Assembly: GCA_002030045.1 (NCBI GenBank)
Contig: LQBI01000035.1
Location: 88,807-152,806, forward strand
Length of the DNA: 64,000 nt
From: Candidatus Aegiribacteria sp. MLS_C
GTDB taxonomy: Bacteria > Fermentibacterota > Fermentibacteria > Fermentibacterales > JCC-6
Reading direction: 5' to 3'
Within the stretch, counting starts at the first letter, position 1; each line of letters starts with the position of its first letter. This document shows, one piece after another, positions 8,560-18,900 of the stretch. A program made the translations under genes and the position numbers. A model generated the notes under the pieces. The model was given only the letters and a program-made list of their open reading frames with translations. It searched no databases and was not told the origin of the DNA.

Positions 8560-10356
8560 TCACAGGTCCATGGTCCTGCTCCACGCCTCCTCCATCACCC
8601 TGCTTTCGAAGAAGACCTGGTGCATGGAGGGGACCATGGATGACAAGCGGTCCATGTCCCAGTGTTCACCGTGGAGACGGATGCATACTCCAGCCTCCCA
8701 GAGATGTTCATTCAGTTCCAGGGGCGATTCGGTGTCCACCACAACCGTGCATTGACCGGCCAGGGCGGCCAGCCAGCCGGGGTCCTTCGGACCGTCTTTC
8801 TCAACCAGGACCGCAACCCTGAGGTTACCCTCCCTGCCGAGGATACTCGCCGTCCTGGCGGAATAGCCGCCGATTTCGTCGCACTCCCTGATCGATCCTA
8901 TCAGGTCCACCGGGAACATCCCTCCCGGTACGAGCACAACGTCGAGCACACAGAAGGGCTCTTCCCTTCTCAGCCGCCGAACGGAACGAAGCAGCAGGTC
9001 CTTCCCCGTCCAGTGGTCCGAGGACCTGACCCGCAGCGCCGTGAGCCTCAGCGAAGGGGAGGGGATCACGCCCGGCTCCATGACATCCAGATCGAGGCAG
9101 ATTGTTCCCGGCCAGCCCTCGAAGAGCACAGGTCTCTCGGGAAGGTCGATATCGTAGCCGAGTATATCCGCTATCCCCTCTCTTGCCAGGGCGAATTCAT
9201 CGCTGAGCGGACCCAGGTCCCTGTAGTAGGGGGGGAGTTCCATGTATGAGATCCCTTTGTTTTTCCGCAATCCCGTACCGGGCAGTACGCAGGTGTAGAA
9301 TACCTGGACATTGCGGTGGAGGTTCCTGTCTCTGACCATTCGTGCAGTCATTACGGCATCCTCGGGAGTATCACCAGGCAGTCCGAGCATGATGTCGATG
9401 ATCGGCTCGATCCCCGCGTGCCTGAGATGAAGGGCTCCCTGAAGGACCTTTTCCGGATCCACGGGTCTTCCGGACAGTTCGAGCGACCTTGGATTGCATG
9501 ACTGAAGGCCGATCTCGACCGTCCGGAACCCGGCCTCTCCTATCAGCCGCGCTGTCTCGGCGTCCAGCAGGTCCCCCCTCATCTCGCCGAAGTAATCGAG
9601 TCCCGTTTTCGTCAGTCCTTCCAGCAGAGGTACAAGGTCGGGCCTGGCGTTGAAGGTCGGGTCCAGGAAGACCACCTCCGAAGCTCCCCTCCGCGACAGG
9701 GCGGAGATCTTATCCAGCGCTGCGCCGGCATCCATGATCAGCGGTGTCGGGTGTGTCCTCCGGTATGAGCAGAAGGTGCAGGTCCCCGGGCATCCCCTTA
9801 CCGTTTCCAGGTGGACGGGACCCGAGGACGGGTCAAGGTAACCGGTGAGCCACGGATCGGGGTAGGAACCGGGAGAAATACCGTTACCGCCGCTCTCGAG
9901 AAACCCTCCGGTCCTGCGAACTATCTCCCGGACACTTTCAGGGTCGAGGACCCGGCAGGCGCGCTCCTCTCCCTCCCCGCACACCAGCAGGTCGAAAGCG
10001 CCGCTGGAGACCAGCCACCGGTTGTCGAAAAACACTTCCGGTCCGCCCCCCACAGTGAGCAACCCGGGTTTCCGCTCCCTGAGCATGGCCGCCAGCCTTG
10101 CGCTCCTCTCGGAGTTCCACATGTAGAGGGTGAATGCCACCAGCCGGGGATCCCTATCCAACAGGTTGTCCACCAGGGCACCGTCGCTAAGGGAATCCGC
10201 CGTGTCCTGATCCACCAGCGATTCCGGCGGGAGCCCGGCGGCAGCTGCAAGTGTCGCTCCCGCAAGGGGCACGTTGCCGGTGGCTTCCAGTGGTGCCGAG
10301 GGATTGAGGGGCAGCTGGAGGAGAACGGTACGCAGGGAGTCAGCCGATGGATACAT
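8560..10356 (-). CDS. B12-binding-domain/radical SAM protein
   Basis: 598 aa. Residues 1-130 look like a cobalamin-binding-type Rossmann region (LVAFTLYMWN, GLLTVGGGPEVFF, FDLLVCGEGEE). A radical SAM domain follows, with Cys189, 193 and 196 in RGCPGTCTFCSYRR, then FLDPTFNARP, VEIGLQS and IIDIMLGLPGDT. The C-terminal 200 residues are unlike known auxiliary domains. Proteins of this layout carry out methylations or rearrangements on varied substrates, and nothing here fixes the substrate. Its start overlaps the end of the upstream membrane-protein gene by 17 bases, so it belongs to the same minus-strand operon. Confidence 0.85.
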   Translation of the reverse strand: MYPSADSLRTVLLQLPLNPSAPLEATGNVPLAGATLAAAAGLPPESLVDQDTADSLSDGALVDNLLDRDPRLVAFTLYMWNSERSARLAAMLRERKPGLLTVGGGPEVFFDNRWLVSSGAFDLLVCGEGEERACRVLDPESVREIVRRTGGFLESGGNGISPGSYPDPWLTGYLDPSSGPVHLETVRGCPGTCTFCSYRRTHPTPLIMDAGAALDKISALSRRGASEVVFLDPTFNARPDLVPLLEGLTKTGLDYFGEMRGDLLDAETARLIGEAGFRTVEIGLQSCNPRSLELSGRPVDPEKVLQGALHLRHAGIEPIIDIMLGLPGDTPEDAVMTARMVRDRNLHRNVQVFYTCVLPGTGLRKNKGISYMELPPYYRDLGPLSDEFALAREGIADILGYDIDLPERPVLFEGWPGTICLDLDVMEPGVIPSPSLRLTALRVRSSDHWTGKDLLLRSVRRLRREEPFCVLDVVLVPGGMFPVDLIGSIRECDEIGGYSARTASILGREGNLRVAVLVEKDGPKDPGWLAALAGQCTVVVDTESPLELNEHLWEAGVCIRLHGEHWDMDRLSSMVPSMHQVFFESRVMEEAWSRTMDL

Positions 10357-11182
10357 TCAGGCTCGTGAAGGAATCTACGAGAAGACGGACCAGGCGCAGC
10401 AGCCAGGCGATGGAAACAAGTGCGACAGCCGGAGTATGGTGCAGCATCATCCGGTCCCTGAACACCGCCAGGGAGGAGAGCAGCAGAAGCACCGTAAGCA
10501 GGTTCATCATGGCAGGCAGAAGAGGATAGCCGTAACCTGCGACCAGTACGGAGAGGGAGAGGAAAAGCGCCAGGGCCAGAGCCGCCGTGAACCTCGTGAG
10601 CCTCCTTATCCAGTACTCGGAATAGACGAGGGAAGGGAGGAAATAGAAGAAGCTGCCATCCTCCCTGGAAAGAAGCCTCAGGAAGTACGTGGCGCAGAAG
10701 GGGACGGTTACCGTGAGCAGGAAGAACACGCTGAAGGATACCATCGATATCATCCACCTTCCCGGGAACACACCCGAACCCTCTGGAACAGTGGGGTCCG
10801 CACCCGTAATGAGCATCAGCAGGAGCATAAGCACCTGCAGCACCACGGTCATGCCGAGAACCGACCACTGGTTGATGATCTTCCTGTTCACTATGCGCAC
10901 CACCTGGGTCAGAAGAAGGAGTCCCGACAGCTGGCCGGCGGGAGTGTTCAGCAGCTGCACACCTGTACTCGATGCCGCCAGTACGAGAAGCAGACCGAAG
11001 ACCAGCAGCTGGACGAACCTGGCCCAGGACATCACCCGCAGAAGGTTTCCCCCTGCCTTTTCCGTACCCTCCACCGTATCGCCAGCCAGGTCAACGCTGA
11101 GGGAAACCTTTCCCCTGCTTAACCTGTAGATCAGTTCCTCGACGAGCAGAAGGCCTAGAAGCACTATTACTGTCGCTGTCAT
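10340..11182 (-). CDS. Polytopic membrane protein of unknown function
   Basis: 280 aa with about seven hydrophobic segments and few charged residues between them (for example FVQLLVFGLLLVLAASSTG, VLGMTVVLQVLMLLLMLITG and ALALALFLSLSVLVAGYG). I do not recognise a family. The first segment is followed by a polar loop that holds RLSRGKVSLSVDLAGDTVEGTEKAG, which may be cytoplasmic or periplasmic. The ATG overlaps the MFS stop in ATGA and the 3' end overlaps the radical SAM gene, so the three are probably co-transcribed and may act in one process. Confidence 0.7.
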   Translation of the reverse strand: MTATVIVLLGLLLVEELIYRLSRGKVSLSVDLAGDTVEGTEKAGGNLLRVMSWARFVQLLVFGLLLVLAASSTGVQLLNTPAGQLSGLLLLTQVVRIVNRKIINQWSVLGMTVVLQVLMLLLMLITGADPTVPEGSGVFPGRWMISMVSFSVFFLLTVTVPFCATYFLRLLSREDGSFFYFLPSLVYSEYWIRRLTRFTAALALALFLSLSVLVAGYGYPLLPAMMNLLTVLLLLSSLAVFRDRMMLHHTPAVALVSIAWLLRLVRLLVDSFTSLNVSIG

Positions 11183-12510
11183 GGACCTCCGATCGGTTCC
11201 GTCGCCGGGTCACCCGGGTCCCTCACGGTGCGGAGCACCAGTCCTCCGGAGATGAACAGGACCAGCAGCGAGAGTATTGAGATCCTCGAGCTGCCGGTGA
11301 TGTCGTTCACCGCCGCGAACATCAACGGTCCGAATATACTGGCAAATCTCTGTGATACGGAAAAGAAGCCGAAGTACTCAGCGTTCATGCCTTCCGGTAT
11401 CATCCTGGAATAGTAGCCACGGCTCACCGCCTGTATCCCGCCCATGAAAAGGGCCACGACGCCGGCCAGTATCCAGAAGTCAAGGGCGGTGCTCATTCGG
11501 ACGGCGCAGGCGACTATTACGACATAACCGGCGATGCCCACGAATATCATGCGCCTGGAACCGAATCGTGCGGCCAGCCACCCGTAGGCCAGGCTACCGG
11601 GTACACCCACCAGCTGCGTGAGAAGGAGCGCACCTATGAGGTGTCCGGATCCAAGGCCCAGTTCTGCCTTCCCGTAGACAGCGGCCATCATGATGACCGT
11701 CTGGACCCCGTCGTTGTACAGCAGGAAAGCCAGCAGGAACCGGAAGATGTTCCTCCTGGCCCGAATGTGCCTGAAAGTAGAGAGGGTGGTCAGGAAACCC
11801 CTGCGTACCGCTGCTGAGACCGTCCTTGCACCTCCGGACACCCCCTCCGGAACCTTCAGGAACAGCGGTATCGAGAAGAGAGCCCACCAGATCGACACGC
11901 TCAGGAAGACCAGCCTCACCGCGGACCCGGTATCCGGTATGCCCAGGAGGCCGGGCTTCCTTATCATCAGCAGGTTAAGGGCAAGCAGAAGACCTCCGCC
12001 AAGGTAACCGAAGGCGTAGCCTCTCGCCGATACCAGTTCCCTTCTTTCCGGACTCACAACCGAGATCAGCAGGGAGTTGTAGAAGACGTTGGCTCCTGCG
12101 AATCCTATCTGCCCCGCAACCAGAAGACCAAGCACGGGCCAGATGTCACCGGGGCCGGTCAGCGCCAGCATTCCCGAGGCAACGACACCCAGGCCGGTCA
12201 TCACTCCAAGGAACTGCTTTCTTCTTCCACCGGCGTCCGCCGCCGCCCCCATGACCGGAGCCATCAGCGCCACAAGAAGGGCGGCAAGGGCCATGGCGTA
12301 ACCCCACAGGGAGGTGGCGTTGCTGGAGACCCTGAGGCCCAGGAGCGACCAGCTCTCGGTCCTGGAGCCGCATACGGTCTCGGCGAAGTATACGGGAAGT
12401 ACAGCCGCGACCACTGTGGTGACGAACGCGGAATTGCCCCAGTCGTACAGGCACCATGCGTTCTCGGCCGAAAGACCGGGCGTACCCCTGGATTCGGTCC
12501 GTCGCTTCAC
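11179..12510 (-). CDS. MFS transporter, UMF1/Atg22-like
   Basis: 443 aa with about 12 membrane segments. The N-terminal SAENAWCLYDWGNSAFVTTVVAAVLPVYF is the hallmark of the UMF1/Atg22-like branch of the major facilitator superfamily. ADAGGRRKQFLG is the loop 2-3 motif. Substrates of bacterial members are unknown; yeast Atg22 exports amino acids from the vacuole. The gene starts with GTG behind GGGAGG (spacing 5) and heads a three-gene minus-strand operon, divergent from pckA. Confidence 0.85.
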   Translation of the reverse strand: MKRRTESRGTPGLSAENAWCLYDWGNSAFVTTVVAAVLPVYFAETVCGSRTESWSLLGLRVSSNATSLWGYAMALAALLVALMAPVMGAAADAGGRRKQFLGVMTGLGVVASGMLALTGPGDIWPVLGLLVAGQIGFAGANVFYNSLLISVVSPERRELVSARGYAFGYLGGGLLLALNLLMIRKPGLLGIPDTGSAVRLVFLSVSIWWALFSIPLFLKVPEGVSGGARTVSAAVRRGFLTTLSTFRHIRARRNIFRFLLAFLLYNDGVQTVIMMAAVYGKAELGLGSGHLIGALLLTQLVGVPGSLAYGWLAARFGSRRMIFVGIAGYVVIVACAVRMSTALDFWILAGVVALFMGGIQAVSRGYYSRMIPEGMNAEYFGFFSVSQRFASIFGPLMFAAVNDITGSSRISILSLLVLFISGGLVLRTVRDPGDPATEPIGGP

Positions 12511-12656
12511 GTCGACCTCCCATCACCGGCTGAACATAAGCTCATCGGTTCGGCCGTGGTAGAGATGCGGCAGAAGCTGGCAGACGTTCCGTTCTTGGAG
12601 TATCTTACATAGCCTCGGACCATCCAGGACCGAAAACAACTCCGGAAAGGTTGCAT

Positions 12657-14315
12657 ATGAACCTTCAGAAACGGATATCGGAACTCCTCGACTCCAGGGA
12701 GGGAGTTCACCGCAACATTCCCAGGGCGGAGATGATCAGGAAGTCCGTGGAAAAGGGTGAAGCCCTGGTAAGCGCCTGCGGGGCGCTCTCTACATGGACT
12801 CCGCCTGAATCCACCGGCCGCAGCCCAAAGGACACCGTGATAGTGAAAAGGCCGTCCAGCAGCGATACCATCGACTGGACCAGTCCCAACAACATTCCCA
12901 TCGAACCGGAAACCTTCGACATGGCCTTCGAGGACGCGATCGAAAGGTTGTCCAGGGCGGAAGAGATCTTCGTGACAGACAGACTGGTGGGAGCGGACCC
13001 GTCGTACACCCTTCCGGTGCATACGGTTTCTGACGAGGCACTTCCCGCCCTCTTCACCGATAACATGTTCAGGCCGTGGGACGATGAAGCCGCAGGGGCG
13101 TCGTGCTTCTCGGATGCACATTTCACGCTCCTGGTGCTCCCCTACTGCAAGCTGGAGCCGGAAAGGTACAGGGGCCGACTGAGGGTTGACCCCCTTCTAG
13201 GGCACACATCCACGATGATAGTTGCCATGGACATGGACAGGCGAATGGGGATCGTATACGGATCAGCCTACGGCGGCAGCGTCAAGAAGCTGATATTCAC
13301 CGTCATGAACTACATGCTCCCGGCCAGGGGCATCCTTCCCCTGCACTGCAGCGCCAACGAGGGACCGGACGGCAGGAGCGCACTGCTGCTGGGCCTGTCG
13401 GGTACCGGGAAGACGACGCTCTCCGCCGATGCCTCCAGGGCCCTTCTGGGTGACGATGAGCACGGCTGGGGGGACAACGGCATAGCGAACTTCGAGTACG
13501 GATGCTACGCAAAGCTGATAAACCTGAGTTCGGAGAAGGAACCCGAGATCTACAACGCCTGCTTCCACGAGGACGACTGGCTGGAGCACGGCTCCATCAT
13601 CGAGAACACCATGATGTACCCAGACGGCAGTTTCGACCTCTTCGACGACAGGCTCACACCCAATTCAAGGGGCTCCTACCCACTTCGGTACCTTACGAAC
13701 ATCAAGGAATCCTCCAGGGCGGGACATCCCTCCACCATCCTCTTCCTTACAGCCGACGCCAACGGGGTGATACCTCCTGTCGCCAAGCTCAACAGGGGAC
13801 AGGCGATGTTCTGGTTCCTCATGGGATACACAAGCAAGCTGGCCGGCACGGAGACCGGGATCACCGAACCTGTGAGCACCTTCAGCAGGTTCTTCGGCGA
13901 GCCCTTCATGCCCAGGAACCCTGATGTATACGCCGCCATGCTCGGTGAACGCATGGATCGTCACGGTACGGAGGTCTACCTGGTGAACACCGGCTGGAGC
14001 GGCGGTCCCTACGGCATCGGGTCCAGGATCGACCTGCCCCTTACCAGGAAAATGGTGAACGCCGTGCTTTCCGGTGAGCTCAGCGATGTTCCCTGCCACC
14101 AGGACCCGGTATTCCGTGTCATGGTGCCCGAGCGCTGTCCGGGACTTCCGGACCAGTCCATCCTCGATCCGGTCAACACCTGGCAGGACAGGGAAGCCTA
14201 CAGGCAGAGGGCGAACAGGCTTGCGGGGGAGTTCAGGGCTCATTTCCAGAAGGCGTACGGGGACAAGGGTATTTCCGAAGAGATCGCGGGTGAGTGCCCG
14301 TTCCAGATGGACTGA
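12657..14315 (+). CDS. pckA: Phosphoenolpyruvate carboxykinase (ATP)
   Basis: 552 aa, full length. It interconverts oxaloacetate + ATP and PEP + CO2 + ADP. Key sites are the kinase-1a P-loop GLSGTGKTTLSAD (about 247-259), the metal/kinase-2 segment DDEHGWGDNGIANFEYGCYAK and NSRGSYPLRYL. These identify the ATP-dependent rather than the GTP-dependent enzyme. The ATG at 12657 has GGAAAGG 7 bases upstream; a TTG six bases earlier is too close. In an anaerobe with 2-oxoacid:ferredoxin oxidoreductase the enzyme may run either towards gluconeogenesis or to fix CO2; the direction is not visible here. Confidence 0.95.
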   Translation: MNLQKRISELLDSREGVHRNIPRAEMIRKSVEKGEALVSACGALSTWTPPESTGRSPKDTVIVKRPSSSDTIDWTSPNNIPIEPETFDMAFEDAIERLSRAEEIFVTDRLVGADPSYTLPVHTVSDEALPALFTDNMFRPWDDEAAGASCFSDAHFTLLVLPYCKLEPERYRGRLRVDPLLGHTSTMIVAMDMDRRMGIVYGSAYGGSVKKLIFTVMNYMLPARGILPLHCSANEGPDGRSALLLGLSGTGKTTLSADASRALLGDDEHGWGDNGIANFEYGCYAKLINLSSEKEPEIYNACFHEDDWLEHGSIIENTMMYPDGSFDLFDDRLTPNSRGSYPLRYLTNIKESSRAGHPSTILFLTADANGVIPPVAKLNRGQAMFWFLMGYTSKLAGTETGITEPVSTFSRFFGEPFMPRNPDVYAAMLGERMDRHGTEVYLVNTGWSGGPYGIGSRIDLPLTRKMVNAVLSGELSDVPCHQDPVFRVMVPERCPGLPDQSILDPVNTWQDREAYRQRANRLAGEFRAHFQKAYGDKGISEEIAGECPFQMD

Positions 14316-14324
14316 GTTCCGGTT

Positions 14325-15974
14325 TCAGGGAGCGGCGTCGCGTTCACCGGTTCCCGTCAGGGCCCGGAGGAGCGTATCCATCTCCTTCATCGTATAGGGT
14401 TTGGAAAGCACTCCGCTGAAGCCGCAGGAAAGATGATCGGCCATCACCGGGTCCGTGGAGTAGCCGCTGGATACCACGAGCACAGCATTCTCGTCCATCG
14501 CCAGGATCTTCCCGGCGGCATCCCTGCCTCCCATGCCCCCCGCCACCGTCAGGTCCAGGATGACCACGTCGTACCTGCTGCCGGAGGACATGGCCCTGGC
14601 GTACATGGATACCGCCTCCTGGCCGTTTGAAGCCAGATCCGCGATCTGCCCGAGGGCTTCCAGCATTCCTGCGGCCACGTTCCTCACGTAATCCTCGTCG
14701 TCCATGACAAGGACCCTGATCCCACCGGGCCGGGCCTGCTCCTCGATTGCCCCGGCGGTTTCCGCTTTATTCGGGAGACTGTCGGATACGGGAAGGAAGA
14801 TGGAGAAAGTGGAGCCCTCGCCGGGAACCGAGAAAACCCTGGTGCGGCCTCCGTGTTTCTCAACGACGGAATGAACCACCGCCAGGCCAAGTCCGGTCCC
14901 CTGGGGCCTGGTGCTGAAAAAGGGTTCGAATATTCTGTCAAGATCCTCCGCCGGTATGCCGGTGCCGCTGTCCCGGAAGTCCATTCTCACGAACCTTCCC
15001 TCCTTCAGTCCCTCGGCCGCCGCCTCTTCAGCAACGAGGTTCCTGGCCGCCACCTCGAGTTTACCTCCCTCGGGCATCGATTCCCTTGCATTGATCACCA
15101 GGTTGGAGATCACCTCACCCAGCTGTCTGGCATCCCCCCTCAGGCACCACAGGTCCCCGGGGAGGTCGAACTCCGCCTTCACGCTGCATCCGGCCAGGTG
15201 GAAGGCCACCGTCTCACGGAGCAGTCCGCCGGTGTCAAGGCTTCGAACCACCGGTTCGCTCCCCCTGGCGAAGGTCAGCAGCTGGTGCGTCAGTGCCACG
15301 GCCCTGCTCATCGAGCCTTCCACAGCGTCAAGGTACCCCCTGGCCGGGCTGTCTTCCGGAAGAAGGGACGATACTATGGATATGTTACCGAAGATACCGC
15401 TGAGAAGGTTGTTGAAATCATGGGCGATCCCGCCGGCCAGTGTCCCAAGGGATTCCAGCCTCCTGCTCCTCATCAGTTCGGCCTCGTAGAGTTTCCTCTG
15501 TGTGATGTCGGTGTAGACGCCGATCACGCCGAGAAGTACGCCATCCACGATAATGGGTGCGCCGGAGAGAAGAACGTCAACCGGAGTCCCGTCCCTCCGA
15601 TACCTCACGGTTTCCACGGGAGGTATCCGTTCGCCCCGGAGTACTTTCTCGGTGTATGACCTCGCCTCCCTGACGGTGTCGTCCCTGGAGATGAGTTCGT
15701 CGACGTCATGACCGACCACCTCGTCCCTCGTGTATCCGAAGAGTTCGGCGGCACCACTGTTCCAGTCTAAAATCCTGTGATCGGCGTCCAGGGTCACGAT
15801 GGCGTCAGGAGCTGACTCCAGAACCACTTCCAGGTACTCTCGCCTTCCGGCGCCGTCCAGTCCGGAAACCAGGAGCTTCTTCTCTCCACCCTCCCCGTGT
15901 GCCCGGCATTCACCGTGAATACAGAATGAACAAAGGGAACGCTGGACGCAATGGTACCGAAGCACGGAATGCAC
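14325..15974 (-). CDS. Hybrid sensor histidine kinase: PAS, HisKA, HATPase, receiver
   Basis: 549 aa, no membrane segment, so a cytosolic sensor. Domain order: PAS about 48-160 (ESAPDAIVTLDADHRILDWN); HisKA with phospho-acceptor His185 in LGTLAGGIAHDFNN; HATPase with NLVINARESMPEGG, DSGTGIPAEDLDRIFEPFFS and GTGLGLAVVHSVV; and a C-terminal receiver with phospho-acceptor Asp474 (VVILDLTVAGG) and conserved Lys in LSKPYT. The GTG at 15974 is the first possible start, but the first 35 residues (Cys/His-rich) are atypical and the real start may be further in. It lies 14 bases after the large cyclase gene on the same strand, so the two are probably co-transcribed. Confidence 0.88.
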   Translation of the reverse strand: MHSVLRYHCVQRSLCSFCIHGECRAHGEGGEKKLLVSGLDGAGRREYLEVVLESAPDAIVTLDADHRILDWNSGAAELFGYTRDEVVGHDVDELISRDDTVREARSYTEKVLRGERIPPVETVRYRRDGTPVDVLLSGAPIIVDGVLLGVIGVYTDITQRKLYEAELMRSRRLESLGTLAGGIAHDFNNLLSGIFGNISIVSSLLPEDSPARGYLDAVEGSMSRAVALTHQLLTFARGSEPVVRSLDTGGLLRETVAFHLAGCSVKAEFDLPGDLWCLRGDARQLGEVISNLVINARESMPEGGKLEVAARNLVAEEAAAEGLKEGRFVRMDFRDSGTGIPAEDLDRIFEPFFSTRPQGTGLGLAVVHSVVEKHGGRTRVFSVPGEGSTFSIFLPVSDSLPNKAETAGAIEEQARPGGIRVLVMDDEDYVRNVAAGMLEALGQIADLASNGQEAVSMYARAMSSGSRYDVVILDLTVAGGMGGRDAAGKILAMDENAVLVVSSGYSTDPVMADHLSCGFSGVLSKPYTMKEMDTLLRALTGTGERDAAP

Positions 15975-15988
15975 CGGTGAGCCCGGGT

Positions 15989-18900
15989 TCAGAGTATCTG
16001 AAGGACTGCGCTGCTCCTGCGGGCCGTGACACCGAGCTCGCGCTCGAGGGCATCCAGAGTTTCCCCGGCACCTGCGCCGTTCTCGGAACCTCTCAGAGAA
16101 CAGAGGAAGTGAAGGGCATCGGCCAGCGCCGGTCTGAGACCCTTCTCACGAAATACATCTATCGCCGAACCTGTCTCCTCCACCGCCGCCTCGGTCTTCC
16201 CTTCCAGGTCGAGCATCCTTGAACGAAGTACATGGATCCTGCCGGCGCCCGACGCCATGCCCATCTCCTCCAGTAGTTCACCGGCCTCCTCCACGATTCC
16301 TGCGGCTCCCTCCGCGTCACCGGTGACGGAACAAAGGTACATGCGCGCAGTAAGGGCGTTGAGCAGCTGGCTCCTGGACTGGACTCTCCTGCAGAGTTCC
16401 TCGCCTCTCCCGAAGAGTTCGCCGGCACCGGCGGGGTCATCCATTTCCATGCGCAGCATACCCTTGAGGATGAACGCGCTGGCCCTCTCGCGCTCGTAGG
16501 CTTCCGCGCCGGGCATATCCAGTATGCTGTCAGCATGGATCCCGGCCTGCAGCATGTTGCCGAATGCAAGCTGAAGAATGCCCATCTGGCAGTGGGCCAG
16601 GAGGATATCCTGCATGGCCGGCAGCTCCATCGCAAGTCTCAGGTAGGTGCAGGCGGCGTCCATGGACCCGCCGAGGTCTCCGAGGGTACCGCAGGCTGAG
16701 GAGATGGAGCCGTAGGAGGAGAGCAGGATGAGCTTCTCCCCGATCTGTTCTGAGAGGGACTTCTGCATTTCGAAGGCGGCCACTGCCGCGTGCAGGTCAT
16801 CCAGTTTCTGCGAGACCAGCCCTATGTTGCCGGAAGTGACGGCCATCTCCCTCTTCATGTCTTGTTCCCTGGCGATCGCCAGTGCCCTCTGGTAGTACTC
16901 CCTGGCCCTTTCGTAGTCGCCGTTGCCCCAGTGGACCGTGGCCAGTGTGTTATAGGCGAAACCCCTGCGATGGTCCTTCTCCCTGTCCGGCACACCCTTC
17001 AGGCCTTCGGCCAGCTCCAGCGCTTTCAGGGCCTTTTCCATGGCCGGACCTGTCCTGCCCGTCACGCAGTAGGCCCAGGACCTGAAGCATTCGATGCGGA
17101 CCATCAGGAGGTCGTGGTTCTCTCCGGAGGCTTCCAGCATGGATTCTATGTCATCAAGTTCCGCCAGGGACTCCTCGACCCTGCCTGTCGTGTATGCTAT
17201 GTCCGCCCTTAGAAGCCTGACCTCGGCCAGGAATCCGGCGTCCCGTGGGGAGGTGCCCCGGACCGCGGCGGAAAGGGATGCGCCGTAGTAATCACCGGCC
17301 TCGTCGTACCTTCCCAGCCTGTCATATATCCTTCCCAGCTCCAGCAGTGACTCGGCCAGCTGGTCCGGCGTCTCTTCGGGGTGTGACTTCATCATCTCCA
17401 ACGCCGAGGTGTAATGACCTATCGCGTCATGGTTCCTGTAGTCCGAGCAGGCTTTGCTGCCGGCGAGAATGGAGTATCTGACGGCGCTGTCCCATGACTC
17501 CGCGACCCTGAAGTGATGGGCAAGGAGAGGACTTACGGTCCCGAGATCGTCACGGTGGACTTCCTCCAGTATGGAGGCAATGCTGCCGTGGATATCCCTT
17601 CTCCTCTTCCTGAGTATGGAGTCATAGGTCACGTCCTTTATCAGCGTGTGGGAGAAGACGAACTCCAGCGCCCTGAGATCCGACCTGCAGGTGAGGCCGG
17701 CCGCCAGGCACTGTCCCAGGCTGGAGCTGACATCCCTTCCCGCTACCCTCCTCACCGTCTCCTCGTCGAACCTCAGACCGATCACGCTGCCTATCCTGAG
17801 GCTCTCCTTGGCCTGTTTCTCAAGCCTGTCGATCCTGGCCATTATCATCGTGAAGATGTTCTCCGGCAGTTTCTCGTCGCTGTACGCATCGGTGCGTGAC
17901 CAGACTCCGTCCACGGGACTGATGAGACCCTCCTCCACCAGATAGAGCAGGAACTGCATGAGGTAGAAGGGATTCCCTCCGGCCCTGTTCCTGATGACCT
18001 TGTCCAGTTCATCCTCGAGTGGCCTGGAGCCCAGTATCTCCATGGCGAGTCCGCCCAGGGCCCCGTCCTCGAGGGAACTCAGGAGGACCCTGTCGGGAAT
18101 GTGGTCCCCCGTTCCGGGCAGCTCCCTTGCGTCGGGTCTTCTGGAGAGCAGAATGGAGATTCCGGTCCGTCTCCTCTCCAGGATCCTGCGGCATATGTAG
18201 CCCACCGCTTCCAGGTCCTCCTCGCCGCAGTTGTGCAGGTCCTCCAGTATGATGCATGAATGTCCGGAAAATGCCAGGACAAGATCGCACACACCGTCCA
18301 GCAGGTTCTCCCTCCTGAGCGCCGGTGGAAGGCGGTGGTGGTCCGAATCGGGATAGTCCAGCGAGAAGAGCATGCTTCCTATGAAAGGTTCCCGGTGCGA
18401 AAGTGCACCGGAGGAATCCTCCAGTTCGTTCACCAGATAGCAGAGCCTGCTCTTTCTGACCGCCTGTGTGTCTCCGTCGGCCATGCCCGACATGTCCTCC
18501 ACGAGTGATGCCAGGATGCCGTTGCTCAGACCCCGTTCACCCGCTGAAGCATGGTGGCACGTGATCCCTCTCGACGAGAGGATGCCGGACAGCCTGTCCA
18601 GGAACCTGGTCTTGCCGATCCCGGCTTCCCCCTCCACCAGCCCGAAGTAGCTGCCCGACCCCATGCCGGCGAGTATCCTCTCCGTTTCCGGTTCCCGGCC
18701 CACGAAACCGTAGCTGTATACCCTGTCACTCCTTCTGGATACTGGAGTGTGGACCTGCTGGGGCCTGTCCCGGCCCCTTATCTCGACGGTTCCCATCCCG
18801 CTGAATACGAAATCGTTCCTGGTCATCCTTCGGACCCGGTCGGACACCAGCAGTTCGCCAGTCGCGGCCAGGTCGGCGATACCGGCCGCCGAGTTGACTA